A DNA stretch of 64,000 nucleotides from Pseudoselenomonas ruminis (GTDB lineage: Bacteria > Bacillota > Negativicutes > Selenomonadales > Selenomonadaceae): contig NZ_VTOY01000005.1 in assembly GCF_008271295.1 (NCBI RefSeq), positions 1 to 64,000 of the forward strand, written 5' to 3'. Made by a program: the position numbers and the translations under genes. Every line of letters begins with the position of its first letter. Positions within the stretch are counted from its first letter, which is position 1. The notes below the pieces were generated by a model. It was not told the DNA's origin. It was given only the letters and a program-made list of their open reading frames with translations, and searched no databases. Positions 42,543 through 52,075 of this stretch are shown here, piece by piece.

Positions 42543-44045
42543 TTATTTTGCCATGCTGCCTTTCTCAATGAAGCGTTCGTGGAAGGAAAGCGCCTCGTGG
42601 AGAAGATGCGGCGTATGCGCATGTTTGAGTTCTTCATCAGCCCGTTTGAAATAATCCAGCAGGATTGGGCGGTAGCTCGGATGCGCACAGTTGTTGATTA
42701 TCTCTAATGCGCGTTCACGCGGTGCTTTGCCACGCAAATCGGCAATACCCTGCTCCGTGATGATGATGTCGACATCGTGCTCCGTATGGTCAATATGCGA
42801 GCAGAACGGAACGACAGCCGAAATCTTGCCCTCTTTGGCAATCGACGGCGTATAGAAAATGGTCAGGTATGCGTTGCGGGCAAAATCGCCGCTGCCGCCG
42901 ATACCGTTCATCATCTTCGTACCCGTGATATGCGTCGAATTGACGTTGCCGTAAATATCAACCTCGATAGCCGTGTTCATGGCAATGACGCCCAAACGAT
43001 GAACGACTTCCGGACTGTTGGAGATTTCCTCCGGACGCAGCAGCAGATATTTTTTATATTTTGCTACATCCTTGTAGAAACGAGCCATTCCTTCCGGCGA
43101 TGGGCTGAACGCCGTACCGGATGCAAAGTTTAGTTTACCGGCATCGATGAGGTCAAGCATACCATCCTGAATGACTTCGGTATAAACCGTGAGGTCTTTG
43201 AGATCTGAATCGACGAAGCCTGCGATAACCGCGTTGGCTACGTTGCCGACACCAGACTGCAATGGCAGCAGATTCTTCGGCATGCGGCCAGCTTCGATTT
43301 CCTTATTGAGGAATTCCAGCGTAAACTGGCTCATCTTCTTCGAATCTTCATCGATTGGTTTCAGCGGACGGGTATGGTCCGGAATATCACACGGCACGAT
43401 GTATTTAATTTTTTCCGGCGTGCAGGGGATATACGGTGTTCCGACCCGGTCATTAGCCTTTACGATTGGAATTGGCAGGCGGTTTGGCGGATCCATCGGA
43501 ACATAGACATCATGCATGCCCTCAAGGTCAAGAGGCTGCGAGGTGTTGACCTCGACAATGACCACATCAGCACTTTGTACATAAGAAGCGGCGTTCCCCA
43601 GGGACGTTGTCGGGATGATATTACCTTCCTCGGTAATGGCGCATGCCTCAACAACAGCTACGTCCGTCTTGCCGAGATAGCCACAACGGCCTAACTGCGC
43701 CGATTCCGAAAGATGAAGGTCGAGATAATCCACCGAGCCATCATTGATTTCACTGCGCAAAATCTTATCCGTCTGATACGGCAGACGTTTCTTGATGCCA
43801 TGAACAGCTGCCAAAGCTTCATCAAGCTCCGGACCTGTCGAGGCTCCTGTCCATAGGTTAATCGTGAATGGTTCCTTTTTCATACGTTCAGCGAGTGCCA
43901 GCGGAACAGCTTTCGGATAAGCCGATGCCGTAAATCCGCTCATGGCTACATTCATGTCCGGTTTAAAGAACGCTGCTGCTTCCTCAGCCGTGACAATTTT
44001 CGCCTGCAATGCTTTGTTACGCACGCGATCGAGAATATCAATCAT
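42543..44045 (-). CDS. Succinyl-CoA:acetate/propionate CoA transferase (acetyl-CoA hydrolase family)
   Basis: Exchanges CoA between propionyl-CoA or acetyl-CoA and succinate, closing the propionate cycle. 500 residues with the ATG at 44043-44045 after GGGAGGA. Family motifs: MSGFTASAYPKAVPLALAER, the acyl-Glu region YTEVIQDGMLDLIDAG, and GIGGSGDFARNAYLTIF. First gene of the operon that continues into the mutase genes 54 bases later. Other CoA transferases of this family use acetate; which acid is preferred is inferred from the operon. Confidence 0.9.
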   Translation of the reverse strand: MIDILDRVRNKALQAKIVTAEEAAAFFKPDMNVAMSGFTASAYPKAVPLALAERMKKEPFTINLWTGASTGPELDEALAAVHGIKKRLPYQTDKILRSEINDGSVDYLDLHLSESAQLGRCGYLGKTDVAVVEACAITEEGNIIPTTSLGNAASYVQSADVVIVEVNTSQPLDLEGMHDVYVPMDPPNRLPIPIVKANDRVGTPYIPCTPEKIKYIVPCDIPDHTRPLKPIDEDSKKMSQFTLEFLNKEIEAGRMPKNLLPLQSGVGNVANAVIAGFVDSDLKDLTVYTEVIQDGMLDLIDAGKLNFASGTAFSPSPEGMARFYKDVAKYKKYLLLRPEEISNSPEVVHRLGVIAMNTAIEVDIYGNVNSTHITGTKMMNGIGGSGDFARNAYLTIFYTPSIAKEGKISAVVPFCSHIDHTEHDVDIIITEQGIADLRGKAPRERALEIINNCAHPSYRPILLDYFKRADEELKHAHTPHLLHEALSFHERFIEKGSMAK

Positions 44046-44141
44046 AGAAAATCCTCCCTCATCAGTGCCGACCCATCTTCGGTTCCGGCAACAGATTTTA
44101 ACGATTAGGACGCCGCATCTTGTTTTATATTCTTTTTTATG

Positions 44142-44189
44142 ATTCATGGTGCCGCTAAAGTATAACATGAAGTTATTGACACCATGAAT
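44142..44189. promoter_or_regulatory. Inverted repeat flanking the propionate-operon promoter
   Basis: ATTCATGGTG (44142-44151) and CACCATGAAT (44180-44189) are perfect complements 28 bases apart. Between them, on the minus strand, TGTTATACT is an extended -10 (TATACT at 44159-44164) pointing at the CoA transferase gene. Confidence 0.5.
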
Positions 44190-44250
44190 TATAATCATAG
44201 ATTATCGTAACAGTATGCTATAATTATGTCCCTTGCCTAAGAATAACACG

Positions 44251-44290
44251 AAAAGAAAACGGCGTCAAGATTGACTTGACGCCGTTTTCC
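44251..44290 (-). terminator. Terminator of rex
   Basis: AAAACGGCGTCAAG and CTTGACGCCGTTTT pair perfectly over 14 bases; on the minus strand TTTTCTTTTCG follows. Confidence 0.9.
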
Positions 44291-44340
44291 GACATTTTTA
44301 CACAACTGTGCAAAAATCAATATGATATGAATTTTATTAA

Positions 44341-44970
44341 TCACTTTCTGGTGATGTAATAGGACAAGCTACTAAGACCAATCGATAAATCCTCATTGAT
44401 GATATGCATCGAATCGGGGACTTCCATCTTGATTGGCGCAAAGTTCCAGATACCTTTGACACCTGCTTCTACCAGTTTGTCCGCTACTCCCTGCGCGAAT
44501 GCTGCCGGTACCGCGATGATGCCAATCTGAATATTGCGTTCCTTGACCACCTGCTGCATATTGCGAATATCTTCTACCACAACATGATTGACCGTTTTGC
44601 CGATAACCTTCGGGTCCTGGTCAAATAAAGCGACCAAATTAAAGCCCAGGCTCACAAAATTTTGGTAGTTCGCCAATGCCTCACCCAGATGACCGATACC
44701 AACCACGGCAATATTCCAATGATTGTCCAGTCCTAAGATTTTGCCAACATTGCGCTTGAGCTCGTTGACATAGTAGCCCACACCCTTTTTGCCAAACTGG
44801 CCAAACGAGGCAAGGTCCTTGCGGATTTGCTCTGGTGTGATGCCCAATCTGCGCCCCAGTTCATCCGAGGAAATGATATCAATCCCCTCATCCTGAGCCA
44901 GGCGCAGGGTACGAAAATATAACGGAAGGCGGTCAACCGTTGCCTTGGATATATTTACCTGACCTTTCAT
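44341..44970 (-). CDS. rex: Redox-sensing transcriptional repressor Rex
   Basis: Senses NADH/NAD ratio and represses fermentation and respiration genes. 209 residues: N-terminal winged helix (ISKATVDRLPLYFRTLR, GITPEQIRKDLASFGQFGKK), Rossmann domain with VGIGHLGEALANY, and a C-terminal swapped helix. It is 13 bases after the O-antigen ligase-like gene. Malate dehydrogenase, cyd and the propionate operon in this window are plausible targets, but no classical TTGTGAAnnnnTTCACAA site was seen upstream of them. Confidence 0.94.
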   Translation of the reverse strand: MKGQVNISKATVDRLPLYFRTLRLAQDEGIDIISSDELGRRLGITPEQIRKDLASFGQFGKKGVGYYVNELKRNVGKILGLDNHWNIAVVGIGHLGEALANYQNFVSLGFNLVALFDQDPKVIGKTVNHVVVEDIRNMQQVVKERNIQIGIIAVPAAFAQGVADKLVEAGVKGIWNFAPIKMEVPDSMHIINEDLSIGLSSLSYYITRK

Positions 44971-44983
44971 CGAAACGCCTCCC

Positions 44984-46423
44984 TTATTCTTCTTCGCTCA
45001 TGTCCTCATTTCCCGCACTGACGGCTGCTGCCGCCAATGCGGAAAGCATCCATAAGAACATCGACGATGGTATATTAAACAGCAAATCATCCGTAAGACC
45101 ATTGAGAGCAACCGACAAAAGGGCCAGGCCCACGCCCAATGACAGACCAGCCAGCAGCCGGTAATCCAGCCAGGCGGCAAAATCCTTCCAGAATGGAATT
45201 GCCGGCTTCGCCTCTTCCTGCTTAACACTTTCAGCCACCTTTTGCAGTTCTACATCGGCAGCAGCCTCTTCGTTGTAATCAAACGGAGTCTCTTCCACCG
45301 TTTCCGGCACAGGCGGCAAGAATTTTTGCCGCAGTGCCATAAACATGGTTCCAAAAAGATACCATAAGAAGGCCAGTGCTCCCGGGATACCGATTTCCAC
45401 GGCATAATTGAGATACAAATTATGCGCATGGACAATGCGGATATCGGCTCCCTGAAGATAGAAGTCGTATTCTGGATAAACCATCCAATAAGCGCCCCAG
45501 CCAATTCCCAGGAACGGATGGTCCTGAATCATGGCCACGGAACTCTCCCAAAATGCCAGCCGCATTTCAGAAGATGTATCCACCTTGGTAAACACCGAAG
45601 TAAGGCGCTCATACAGCACCGGGTCAGCCAGCAGCAGGACACCGCCTATCACGGCGCAGGCTGCCAATACCCGCAAATCCTTTACCATGCCATACAAGAT
45701 AAAAATCGCCACGATGACCAGCAGTGCCCCACGCGCATAAGTCATTGCGAGGCACGCGACTGCAGCCAGCATAAAAATCCCCAGCACGATGCGTTTGGGC
45801 CGGCTGTCCGCTTTGACAAAGAAGCCAAACGCCAGACAGATAATAATGTCCAAATAACCAGCCAGGATATTTGGATTTTCCCAAGTGGAAAATACGCGCT
45901 TGCGCAGTTCCGGGAAGGCATCACCATCCACCCACTTCATCGCACTGATGTCAATGCCGAAAAGGTATTGGTAAAATCCGTAAAGAATAACCATCACAGC
46001 CGCTAAGCCCAAAGCCATCACCAGCTGTTTGAACTGTTTGACGTCCCGCACCTGCTGTCCGACCAGAAAATAAGTCAACGCATAAACACCGACCAGATTG
46101 TACCAGTTATAAAAACTGAATCCGCGGTCCGGTGACCCCAGCACGGAAACGCCACTAATCAGAATGAACAGGCATACGGGAACATCGAACGAAAAATGCC
46201 GGAACTTGAATTCCTTATCCCTACGAAACCGCAGCAGCGTAAAAACAACACCAATGAGCAGGGCAATCGTCGCCCCCGGCGGCCAAAGTGCCAACAGGAA
46301 TGCTTCAGCCAAAACGGCATACCAGGACCAGTTCTTAAACCGCTGGCACCATTTTTCTTTGGCAGCCTGGCGGCGGCGTTGACGCAATTCCCGCATAGCT
46401 GCCGCTTCGGATTTTGATGACAT
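44984..46423 (-). CDS. O-antigen ligase/polymerase family membrane protein
   Basis: 479 residues with about eleven to twelve membrane spans and a basic N-terminal tail (MRELRQRRRQAAKEKW). The Wzy_C/WaaL-type region has a large periplasmic loop with GIGWGAYWMVYPEYDFY and HAHNLYLNYAVEIGIPG, the usual H-N-xx-L motif. It would join glycan chains to a lipid A core or polymerise them. A Glu-rich cytosolic segment (about 395-425) is unusual. Between folC (4 bases) and rex (13 bases); no glycan genes are nearby. Confidence 0.82.
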   Translation of the reverse strand: MSSKSEAAAMRELRQRRRQAAKEKWCQRFKNWSWYAVLAEAFLLALWPPGATIALLIGVVFTLLRFRRDKEFKFRHFSFDVPVCLFILISGVSVLGSPDRGFSFYNWYNLVGVYALTYFLVGQQVRDVKQFKQLVMALGLAAVMVILYGFYQYLFGIDISAMKWVDGDAFPELRKRVFSTWENPNILAGYLDIIICLAFGFFVKADSRPKRIVLGIFMLAAVACLAMTYARGALLVIVAIFILYGMVKDLRVLAACAVIGGVLLLADPVLYERLTSVFTKVDTSSEMRLAFWESSVAMIQDHPFLGIGWGAYWMVYPEYDFYLQGADIRIVHAHNLYLNYAVEIGIPGALAFLWYLFGTMFMALRQKFLPPVPETVEETPFDYNEEAAADVELQKVAESVKQEEAKPAIPFWKDFAAWLDYRLLAGLSLGVGLALLSVALNGLTDDLLFNIPSSMFLWMLSALAAAAVSAGNEDMSEEE

Positions 46424-46427
46424 AGAA

Positions 46428-47732
46428 TCACCCCTTCCGTTTCAATAAGAGCTGACGGACTCCGCCAACGAGATATAATGAACCGGCCATAACCAGCAGT
46501 TTTTCCTGATTGGCCAGCTCCAACGCACGATTCAACGCTTCGCCGTTGTCAGCAATCGCCTCGACATGCTGCACATGAGGCGCAACCTGCTTCGCCAATT
46601 CCTGCGGGTCGGATGCCCGTTCCGAATCAGGAACGGTTACCACCACAGTATCATTGGGACGCAGTAAAATATCAAGCATAGCGTCGATATCCTTGTCCTT
46701 CAAAATGCCCAGCAGCAGTACCCGCTGTTCAGCCGGGAAATATAAATCCAGGCTGCTGCGCAAGGCCTCCATGCCAGCAGGATTATGCGCGCCATCGATA
46801 ATCACCTTTTGGTCTTTATAATCCACCCGCTCAAACCGCGCCGGCCAGGTGACGAGTTTCAAGGCTTCGGCAATATGCTCCTCCTTGACCCGTTCATCGA
46901 TATTGTGAATCAGATTGGCCGCCATCACTGCCACAGCGCTGTTCTCTACCTGATGGCGTCCCAGCAGATGCAGCTCATAGGGAACCTTCATGACCCCCAG
47001 CAGGGCCGAAGTAAATTCCAGCTTCTGTGTGCGCCCGTCACAGGATATATAATCCGTCTGGAAATCCTCACCCGCCACAAAGATATCCGCATTCCGCGCG
47101 GCTGCTTCCTGACGGAGAATTTCCAGCGGAATCCCCTTGGCAGCTGTAACCACGGGAACGCCCTCTTTGATGATACCAGCTTTATGATGCGCAATTCCTT
47201 CGATAGTTCCGCCGCAGCGGTCCGCATGCTCAAAGGTCACGTTCGTGATGACCGAGACCTCCGGCGTGATGACATTGGTCGAATCGAGCAGGCCGCCAAG
47301 GCCGACTTCGATGACCGCATACTCAACATGGCGCATGGCAAAGTAGAAAAATGCCAGGGCTGTAAGCACTTCAAACTGCGTCGGGCATTCGTCGCCCTCA
47401 GCCACCATCTGTTCCACGTAGGTGCGGATGGTGCTCAGGCAGTCGGCAAATTCCTGCTCGCTTATCGGCTGGCCATCGACCTGGATGCGCTCTGTATACG
47501 AGACCAGATGCGGCGAGCTGTACATGCCCGTATGGATATCCGAACGGCGCAGGATGCCGGCGAGCATCGCCGACACCGACCCTTTGCCATTCGTTCCCGT
47601 CACATGGATGGTGCGGTACCTTTCCTGCGGCACATCCAGGAGCTCCAGCAGCCGCTGGATACGCGTGAGTCCCAGCTTGATGCCAAAGATATTCAGCCCC
47701 TCCAGATAGGCGAGGGCTTCCTGATAATTCAT
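46428..47732 (-). CDS. folC: Folylpolyglutamate synthase / dihydrofolate synthase
   Basis: Adds glutamate to dihydropteroate and folates. 434 residues. The Mur ligase-type P-loop is VTGTNGKGSVSAML near 44-57. GMYSSPHLVSYTERIQVDG is the folate-site loop, and VIDGAHNPAGMEAL opens the C-terminal domain. It follows valS by 17 bases, an order widespread in Firmicutes. Confidence 0.95.
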   Translation of the reverse strand: MNYQEALAYLEGLNIFGIKLGLTRIQRLLELLDVPQERYRTIHVTGTNGKGSVSAMLAGILRRSDIHTGMYSSPHLVSYTERIQVDGQPISEQEFADCLSTIRTYVEQMVAEGDECPTQFEVLTALAFFYFAMRHVEYAVIEVGLGGLLDSTNVITPEVSVITNVTFEHADRCGGTIEGIAHHKAGIIKEGVPVVTAAKGIPLEILRQEAAARNADIFVAGEDFQTDYISCDGRTQKLEFTSALLGVMKVPYELHLLGRHQVENSAVAVMAANLIHNIDERVKEEHIAEALKLVTWPARFERVDYKDQKVIIDGAHNPAGMEALRSSLDLYFPAEQRVLLLGILKDKDIDAMLDILLRPNDTVVVTVPDSERASDPQELAKQVAPHVQHVEAIADNGEALNRALELANQEKLLVMAGSLYLVGGVRQLLLKRKG

Positions 47733-47749
47733 GTTACGATTCTCCTATC

Positions 47750-50425
47750 TTAGAGCTTCGCCAAATCCTGAATGCGGCTCTCCACCGATTTTTTCTTTTC
47801 TTCATAGCCAGCGAGTTTCTCTTTCTCACCAGCGACGACCTGCTCTGGAGCCTTCTTGAGGAAGCCTTCGTTGCTGAGCTTGCCCGTAAGGCGCTTGATT
47901 TCCTTTTCGAGTTTCTCAAGCTCTTTATTGAGACGGGCCGTCTCTTTCTCGACATCAATAAGGCCCTTGAGCGGCAGGTAAATCTCAACGCCGTTTACGA
48001 CACCAGCCATAGCGTTTTCCGGTGCATCAGCGCCAGCCGGCAGGATCGTCACCGGTTCCGACGAAGCGAGCTTGTCGAGGTAGCCCGTATTCTCGGCAAA
48101 CACGGCGCGCAGCGTCTCATCCTTGAAGTTCAGGATGACTTCGCTCTTCTTGCTCGGCGCAGCACCGACCTCAGCACGCATGTTGCGGATGGATTTGATG
48201 CTCTCCATGATAGCCGTCATCTGTGCCTCGATATCATCGCTGATACGGGAGGCATCAGCCTGCGGCCACTCGGAAATCATGATGCTCTTGACTTCCTCAG
48301 CATGCGGCACTTTCTGCCAGATTTCCTCGGTGAGGAACGGCATGAACGGATGCAGCAGGCGCAGCGTGCCCTCGAGGACATGCGACAGGACATACAGGGC
48401 CGTATTGCGGGCGCGGACATTCTCCGTATCATAGAGGCGGGCTTTCGTGAGCTCAATGTACCAGTCGCAGAACTCGTTCCAAAGGAACTCGTAAATCATG
48501 CGGCCAGCCTCGCCGAGTTCGAATTTGTCGAGGTTCTCGGTGACATCGCGGACCGTGCGCGCATAGCGCGAGAGAATCCAGCAGTCAGACAGCGTGTAGT
48601 CCTCTTCGCTGGGCACGAAATCCTTATCAAAGCCTTCAAGGTTCATGAGCATATAGCGCGATGCGTTCCAAATCTTGTTGGCAAAGTTGCGCGCCGACTC
48701 GACACGCTCCCAATAGAAGCGCATGTCGTTGCCCGGCGTATTGCCAGTAATCAGCATGAAGCGCAGCGTATCGGCGCCGTACTTCTCAACGACTTCAACC
48801 GGGTCAATGCCGTTGCCGAGCGACTTGCTCATCTTGCGGCCCTGGCTGTCGCGGACGAGGCCGTGGATGAATACATGCTTGAACGGAATATCCTTGCCGA
48901 ACTCGAGGCCCATCATGACCATGCGGGCAACCCAGAAGAAGATGATATCATAACCCGTGACGAGCGTAGCCGTCGGATAGAAATGCTCAAGCTCCTCAGT
49001 CTTTTCCGGCCAGCCCATGGTCTCAAACGGCCAGAGGCCCGAAGAGAACCAGGTATCGAGAACGTCTTCATCCTGATGGATGTTCTTGCTGTGGCAGTGC
49101 GGGCACTCCGTAAGGTCCGTGCGCGATACGTGCGTCTGCCCGCAGTCATCGCAGTACCAGGCCGGGATGCGATGGCCCCACCAGAGCTGACGCGAAATGC
49201 ACCAGTCGCGGATGTTTTCGAGCCACTGGATATACGTCTTGGAGAAACGCTCCGGCACGAACTGGATCTTGCCGCTCTTTACGGCCTCGATAGCCGGCTT
49301 AGCCAGCGACTCCATCTTGACGAACCACTGCTTGGAAACGAGCGGCTCAATCGTGCTGTGGCAGCGCGAGCAATGACCAACAGCATGCTCATGCTCCTCA
49401 ACCGATACGAGGACGCCGAGCTCCTCGAGCTCTTTGACAAGTGCCTTGCGGCATTCATAGCGGTCCATGCCCTCGTATTTGCCGGCACCTTCCATCATTT
49501 TGCCCGTGTTGCTGATGACCTTGATTTCCTCGAGGTGATGGCGCTGCCCCATCTCAAAGTCGTTCGGGTCATGGGCCGGCGTGACCTTAACAGCACCCGT
49601 ACCGAAGGATTTGTCGACATACTCATCGGCAAACAGCGGAATCTCGCGGTTGACAATCGGCAGGATCAGCGTCTTGCCGACGATGTCCTTATAGCGCTCA
49701 TCGTCCGGATGAACGGCAACACCCGTATCGCCAAACATCGTCTCCGGACGCGTCGTAGCGATTTCGACATACTGGTCCGTGCCTTTGACCTGATAGCGCA
49801 GATGCCAGAGATGGCCCTGCTCCGTCTCATGCTCAACCTCGATGTCCGAAATAGCCGTGTTGCAGTCCGGGCACCAGTTCGTGATGCGCGTGCCCTGATA
49901 GATAAGGCCTTTTTCGTAAAGACTTACGAATACTTCACGCACAGCCTTCGAGCAGCCTTCGTCCATCGTGAAGCGCTGACGGTCCCAGTCACAGGAGGAA
50001 CCGAGCGTGCGCAGCTGGTACATGATGCGGTTGCCGTACTGCTCTTTCCAATCCCAGACGCGCTCGAGGAACTTCTCACGGCCGAGCTCATAGCGGTTCG
50101 TGCCCTCTTCGCGCAGAGCACCCTCAACCTTGGCCTGCGTTGCAATACCGGCATGGTCGCAGCCCGGTACCCAGACCGTATTGAAGCCCTGCATGCGATG
50201 ATAGCGGATCAGGATATCCTGCAGCGTGTTATCAAGTGCATGGCCCATGTGCAGCTGGCCCGTGACATTCGGCGGCGGGATAACCATGCTGTACGGTTTC
50301 TTGCTCTTGTCTACCTCAGCATGGAAGAATTTGTTTTCCTCCCAGTACTGATACCATTTCTTCTCGAACGACTGCGGGTCGTAAACCTTTGGGATGTTGT
50401 TTCCCTGTTCCTGATTCTCTGCCAT
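47750..50425 (-). CDS. valS: Valyl-tRNA synthetase
   Basis: Charges tRNA-Val and edits Thr. 891 residues. HIGH-type motif [18 protein letters not shown], class I KMSKS motif ([14 protein letters not shown]), two zinc-type Cys clusters (CPDC near 190, CDDC..CPHC near 450), and a C-terminal coiled coil. AGGAGG lies before the ATG at 50423-50425. Controlled by the T-box leader just upstream. Confidence 0.97.
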   Translation of the reverse strand: MAENQEQGNNIPKVYDPQSFEKKWYQYWEENKFFHAEVDKSKKPYSMVIPPPNVTGQLHMGHALDNTLQDILIRYHRMQGFNTVWVPGCDHAGIATQAKVEGALREEGTNRYELGREKFLERVWDWKEQYGNRIMYQLRTLGSSCDWDRQRFTMDEGCSKAVREVFVSLYEKGLIYQGTRITNWCPDCNTAISDIEVEHETEQGHLWHLRYQVKGTDQYVEIATTRPETMFGDTGVAVHPDDERYKDIVGKTLILPIVNREIPLFADEYVDKSFGTGAVKVTPAHDPNDFEMGQRHHLEEIKVISNTGKMMEGAGKYEGMDRYECRKALVKELEELGVLVSVEEHEHAVGHCSRCHSTIEPLVSKQWFVKMESLAKPAIEAVKSGKIQFVPERFSKTYIQWLENIRDWCISRQLWWGHRIPAWYCDDCGQTHVSRTDLTECPHCHSKNIHQDEDVLDTWFSSGLWPFETMGWPEKTEELEHFYPTATLVTGYDIIFFWVARMVMMGLEFGKDIPFKHVFIHGLVRDSQGRKMSKSLGNGIDPVEVVEKYGADTLRFMLITGNTPGNDMRFYWERVESARNFANKIWNASRYMLMNLEGFDKDFVPSEEDYTLSDCWILSRYARTVRDVTENLDKFELGEAGRMIYEFLWNEFCDWYIELTKARLYDTENVRARNTALYVLSHVLEGTLRLLHPFMPFLTEEIWQKVPHAEEVKSIMISEWPQADASRISDDIEAQMTAIMESIKSIRNMRAEVGAAPSKKSEVILNFKDETLRAVFAENTGYLDKLASSEPVTILPAGADAPENAMAGVVNGVEIYLPLKGLIDVEKETARLNKELEKLEKEIKRLTGKLSNEGFLKKAPEQVVAGEKEKLAGYEEKKKSVESRIQDLAKL

Positions 50426-50443
50426 GATAAACCTCCTAAAACT

Positions 50444-50682
50444 AAATAAAGCGCCTCGTCCAAAAGGACGAAAGCGCTTGCTATCGTGGTACCACCAATC
50501 TTTACACATGAACTGTCCATGTGCCTCTTGGCCATAACGCGGCCAACGTTCCAGCTTACTTGTGTTCAGCCAGACAGCTCCAAAGCTACCTTCCGATACC
50601 GGCTGCAAAGACTCTCACCAACCGTCTTCTCTCTTGAGCGCCGATAACCGTACTCCTCTTCTTCCTCGCCTTTATCATTATA
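50444..50682 (-). promoter_or_regulatory. T-box leader of valS
   Basis: The conserved T-box sequence TGGTACCACG (minus strand, 50485-50494) is followed by a terminator with GCGC..CGTCC and GGACG..GCGC (50449-50479). Upstream, the AAGACGGTTGGTGAGAGTC and GAGGAGTACGG segments fit stem I; GUA (complement of 50651-50653) is the proposed valine specifier codon. Confidence 0.85.
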
Positions 50683-50690
50683 TGGCGTTT

Positions 50691-50719
50691 ATTTTATCAT
50701 ATCTCTTTTCTTCTTGCAA
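50691..50719 (-). promoter_or_regulatory. Promoter of valS
   Basis: Minus strand: TTGCAA (50714-50719), 17-base spacer, TAAAAT (50691-50696). A second TATAAT at 50677-50682 is possible. Confidence 0.5.
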
Positions 50720-50736
50720 CTTTAAGAAAAATGCAA

Positions 50737-50765
50737 TTGCAACCCCGCTTTCTAAGCATTATACT
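50737..50765 (+). promoter_or_regulatory. Promoter of the VanW-family gene
   Basis: TTGCAA (50737-50742), 17-base spacer, TATACT (50760-50765); divergent from valS. Confidence 0.6.
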
Positions 50766-50802
50766 ATATATTAGAATTTACTGTAGGAGAGTATAGGTTA
50801 AC

Positions 50803-52035
50803 ATGAATTTTTCATCAATTTCCACGAACAAGGCTATCGCCCTTGGCATCGTAGGGCTAGCCTTTACCGCAGCTGCAGTCAGCTGCATTTCCGTATCCAC
50901 GGCGAACCAGGATTGCGTAGTCATGGGGGTTCAATCCAATGGAACTTCCCTGACAGGAATGAGTAAAAAAGAGGTTCGCAAGTATTTTGACCAAGAAGCG
51001 AAAAAAGCACTGAGCAAAAATGCCGCGGTGCTATCCTATAAAGACCGCAGCTGGAATATCCAGCCCAATGAAATCGGGCTGCAGGCAAAGGTCGACGAAG
51101 CGGCCGAAGAAGCTTACAACATTGGTCGTGAAGGCAACACAGTCACCAATCTCATCAATCAGATGAAACTGGCGATTTTCGGAAAGAACGTCGTCATGAC
51201 CGCTAGCTTCGACAAAGACAAACTCAACGCAAAACTGTCCGCCATCGAAAAAGATGTTGATACGCCACCAGAAAATGCCGAGGTAAGTCTGCAGGCTAAC
51301 GGCTCCATCCAGAAGAAACCGGCAGTCACGGGGCTGACCCTCGATACTGCTCCGGTTGCCGAGGAACTTGCACCCAAATTTGAAGCCCTCGAACTCACGG
51401 CCAAAGTCGAGCTGGAACCCAAAGAAGACAAGCCGTTCATATTAGATGAGGATATCGCGAATATTGATGCCGTTCTTGGTTCTTATACTACGCGGTTCTA
51501 TCCTGGCGACCGCGGCGACAACATCGGGCTGGCTGCCAGCCACCTGCAGGGAGCTCTGATTCGCAGCCAGGCCACGCTTTCGTTCAACAATATTGTTGGC
51601 CAGCGCACCCGCGCCGCCGGCTATAAGAACGCCGGCGTTATCGTCAACGGCGAACCAGCCGTTGATGTTGGCGGCGGTGTCTGCCAGGTCAGCAGCACCC
51701 TGTACAATGCGATTCTGCTCGCCGGCCTCAAGCCAACGGAACGCTCCAATCATTCGCTGCCTTCGAGTTATGTTCCGGCCGGCCGCGATGCGACAGTCGC
51801 CGATGGGCTTTTGGATTTCGTCTTCCAGAATCCACTGCCCCATCCGGTAGTCCTGCGCGTGTCCAACTCCGGCAGTGCCCTGACGATTTACGTTCTCGGC
51901 ACAAAAGCCGACCTTGGCGGCAAAACCATCTCGCTGGTCAGTGAAGGTCCAAGCACCCGTCCTTCCGTCTATCGTATTTGGAAACAGGACGGCAAAGTCG
52001 TAGAACGCGAATTCCTGCATACGGATACATTCTAA
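50803..52035 (+). CDS. VanW-family protein
   Basis: 410 residues. One N-terminal membrane span (about 10-32) likely anchors it outside the membrane. A peptidoglycan-binding-type domain (about 40-200) with SLTGMSKKEVRKYF follows. The VanW domain shows FYPGDRGDNIGLAASHLQGA and the hallmark VGGGVCQVSSTLYNAILLAG. VanW was named from vancomycin-resistance clusters, but its biochemical role is unknown; a wall role is likely. Monocistronic with its own promoter and a shared bidirectional terminator. Confidence 0.9.
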   Translation: MNFSSISTNKAIALGIVGLAFTAAAVSCISVSTANQDCVVMGVQSNGTSLTGMSKKEVRKYFDQEAKKALSKNAAVLSYKDRSWNIQPNEIGLQAKVDEAAEEAYNIGREGNTVTNLINQMKLAIFGKNVVMTASFDKDKLNAKLSAIEKDVDTPPENAEVSLQANGSIQKKPAVTGLTLDTAPVAEELAPKFEALELTAKVELEPKEDKPFILDEDIANIDAVLGSYTTRFYPGDRGDNIGLAASHLQGALIRSQATLSFNNIVGQRTRAAGYKNAGVIVNGEPAVDVGGGVCQVSSTLYNAILLAGLKPTERSNHSLPSSYVPAGRDATVADGLLDFVFQNPLPHPVVLRVSNSGSALTIYVLGTKADLGGKTISLVSEGPSTRPSVYRIWKQDGKVVEREFLHTDTF

Positions 52036-52075
52036 AGCAAAAAACGGAGTCCCCATCGGGACTCCGTTTTTTGCT
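52036..52075. terminator. Bidirectional terminator
   Basis: AGCAAAAAACGGAGTCCC and GGGACTCCGTTTTTTGCT form a near-perfect stem with T runs on both strands, between convergent VanW and 5'-nucleotidase genes. Confidence 0.9.

Larger units (their letters stand above)
44046..44340. other. Intergenic region CoA transferase/rex
   Basis: Holds the propionate-operon promoter with its flanking inverted repeat, an AT-rich stretch with a second TATAAT (44187-44192 minus), the rex terminator, and a second imperfect hairpin at 44294-44317 with T-rich flanks. No coding frame seen. Confidence 0.5.

Noticed and set aside
44294-44317. ATTTTTACACA / TGTGCAAAAAT repeat as a Rex operator
   Set aside because: It lies downstream of rex and upstream of nothing on the right strand at a start site; T-rich flanks suggest a second terminator.
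42489-44340. Cobalamin riboswitch for the mutase operon
   Set aside because: Looked for the B12-box and long leader; neither is present.
48302-50449. 715-codon open frame antisense to valS
   Set aside because: Shadow frame rich in Arg/Ala/Leu; no initiation signal.
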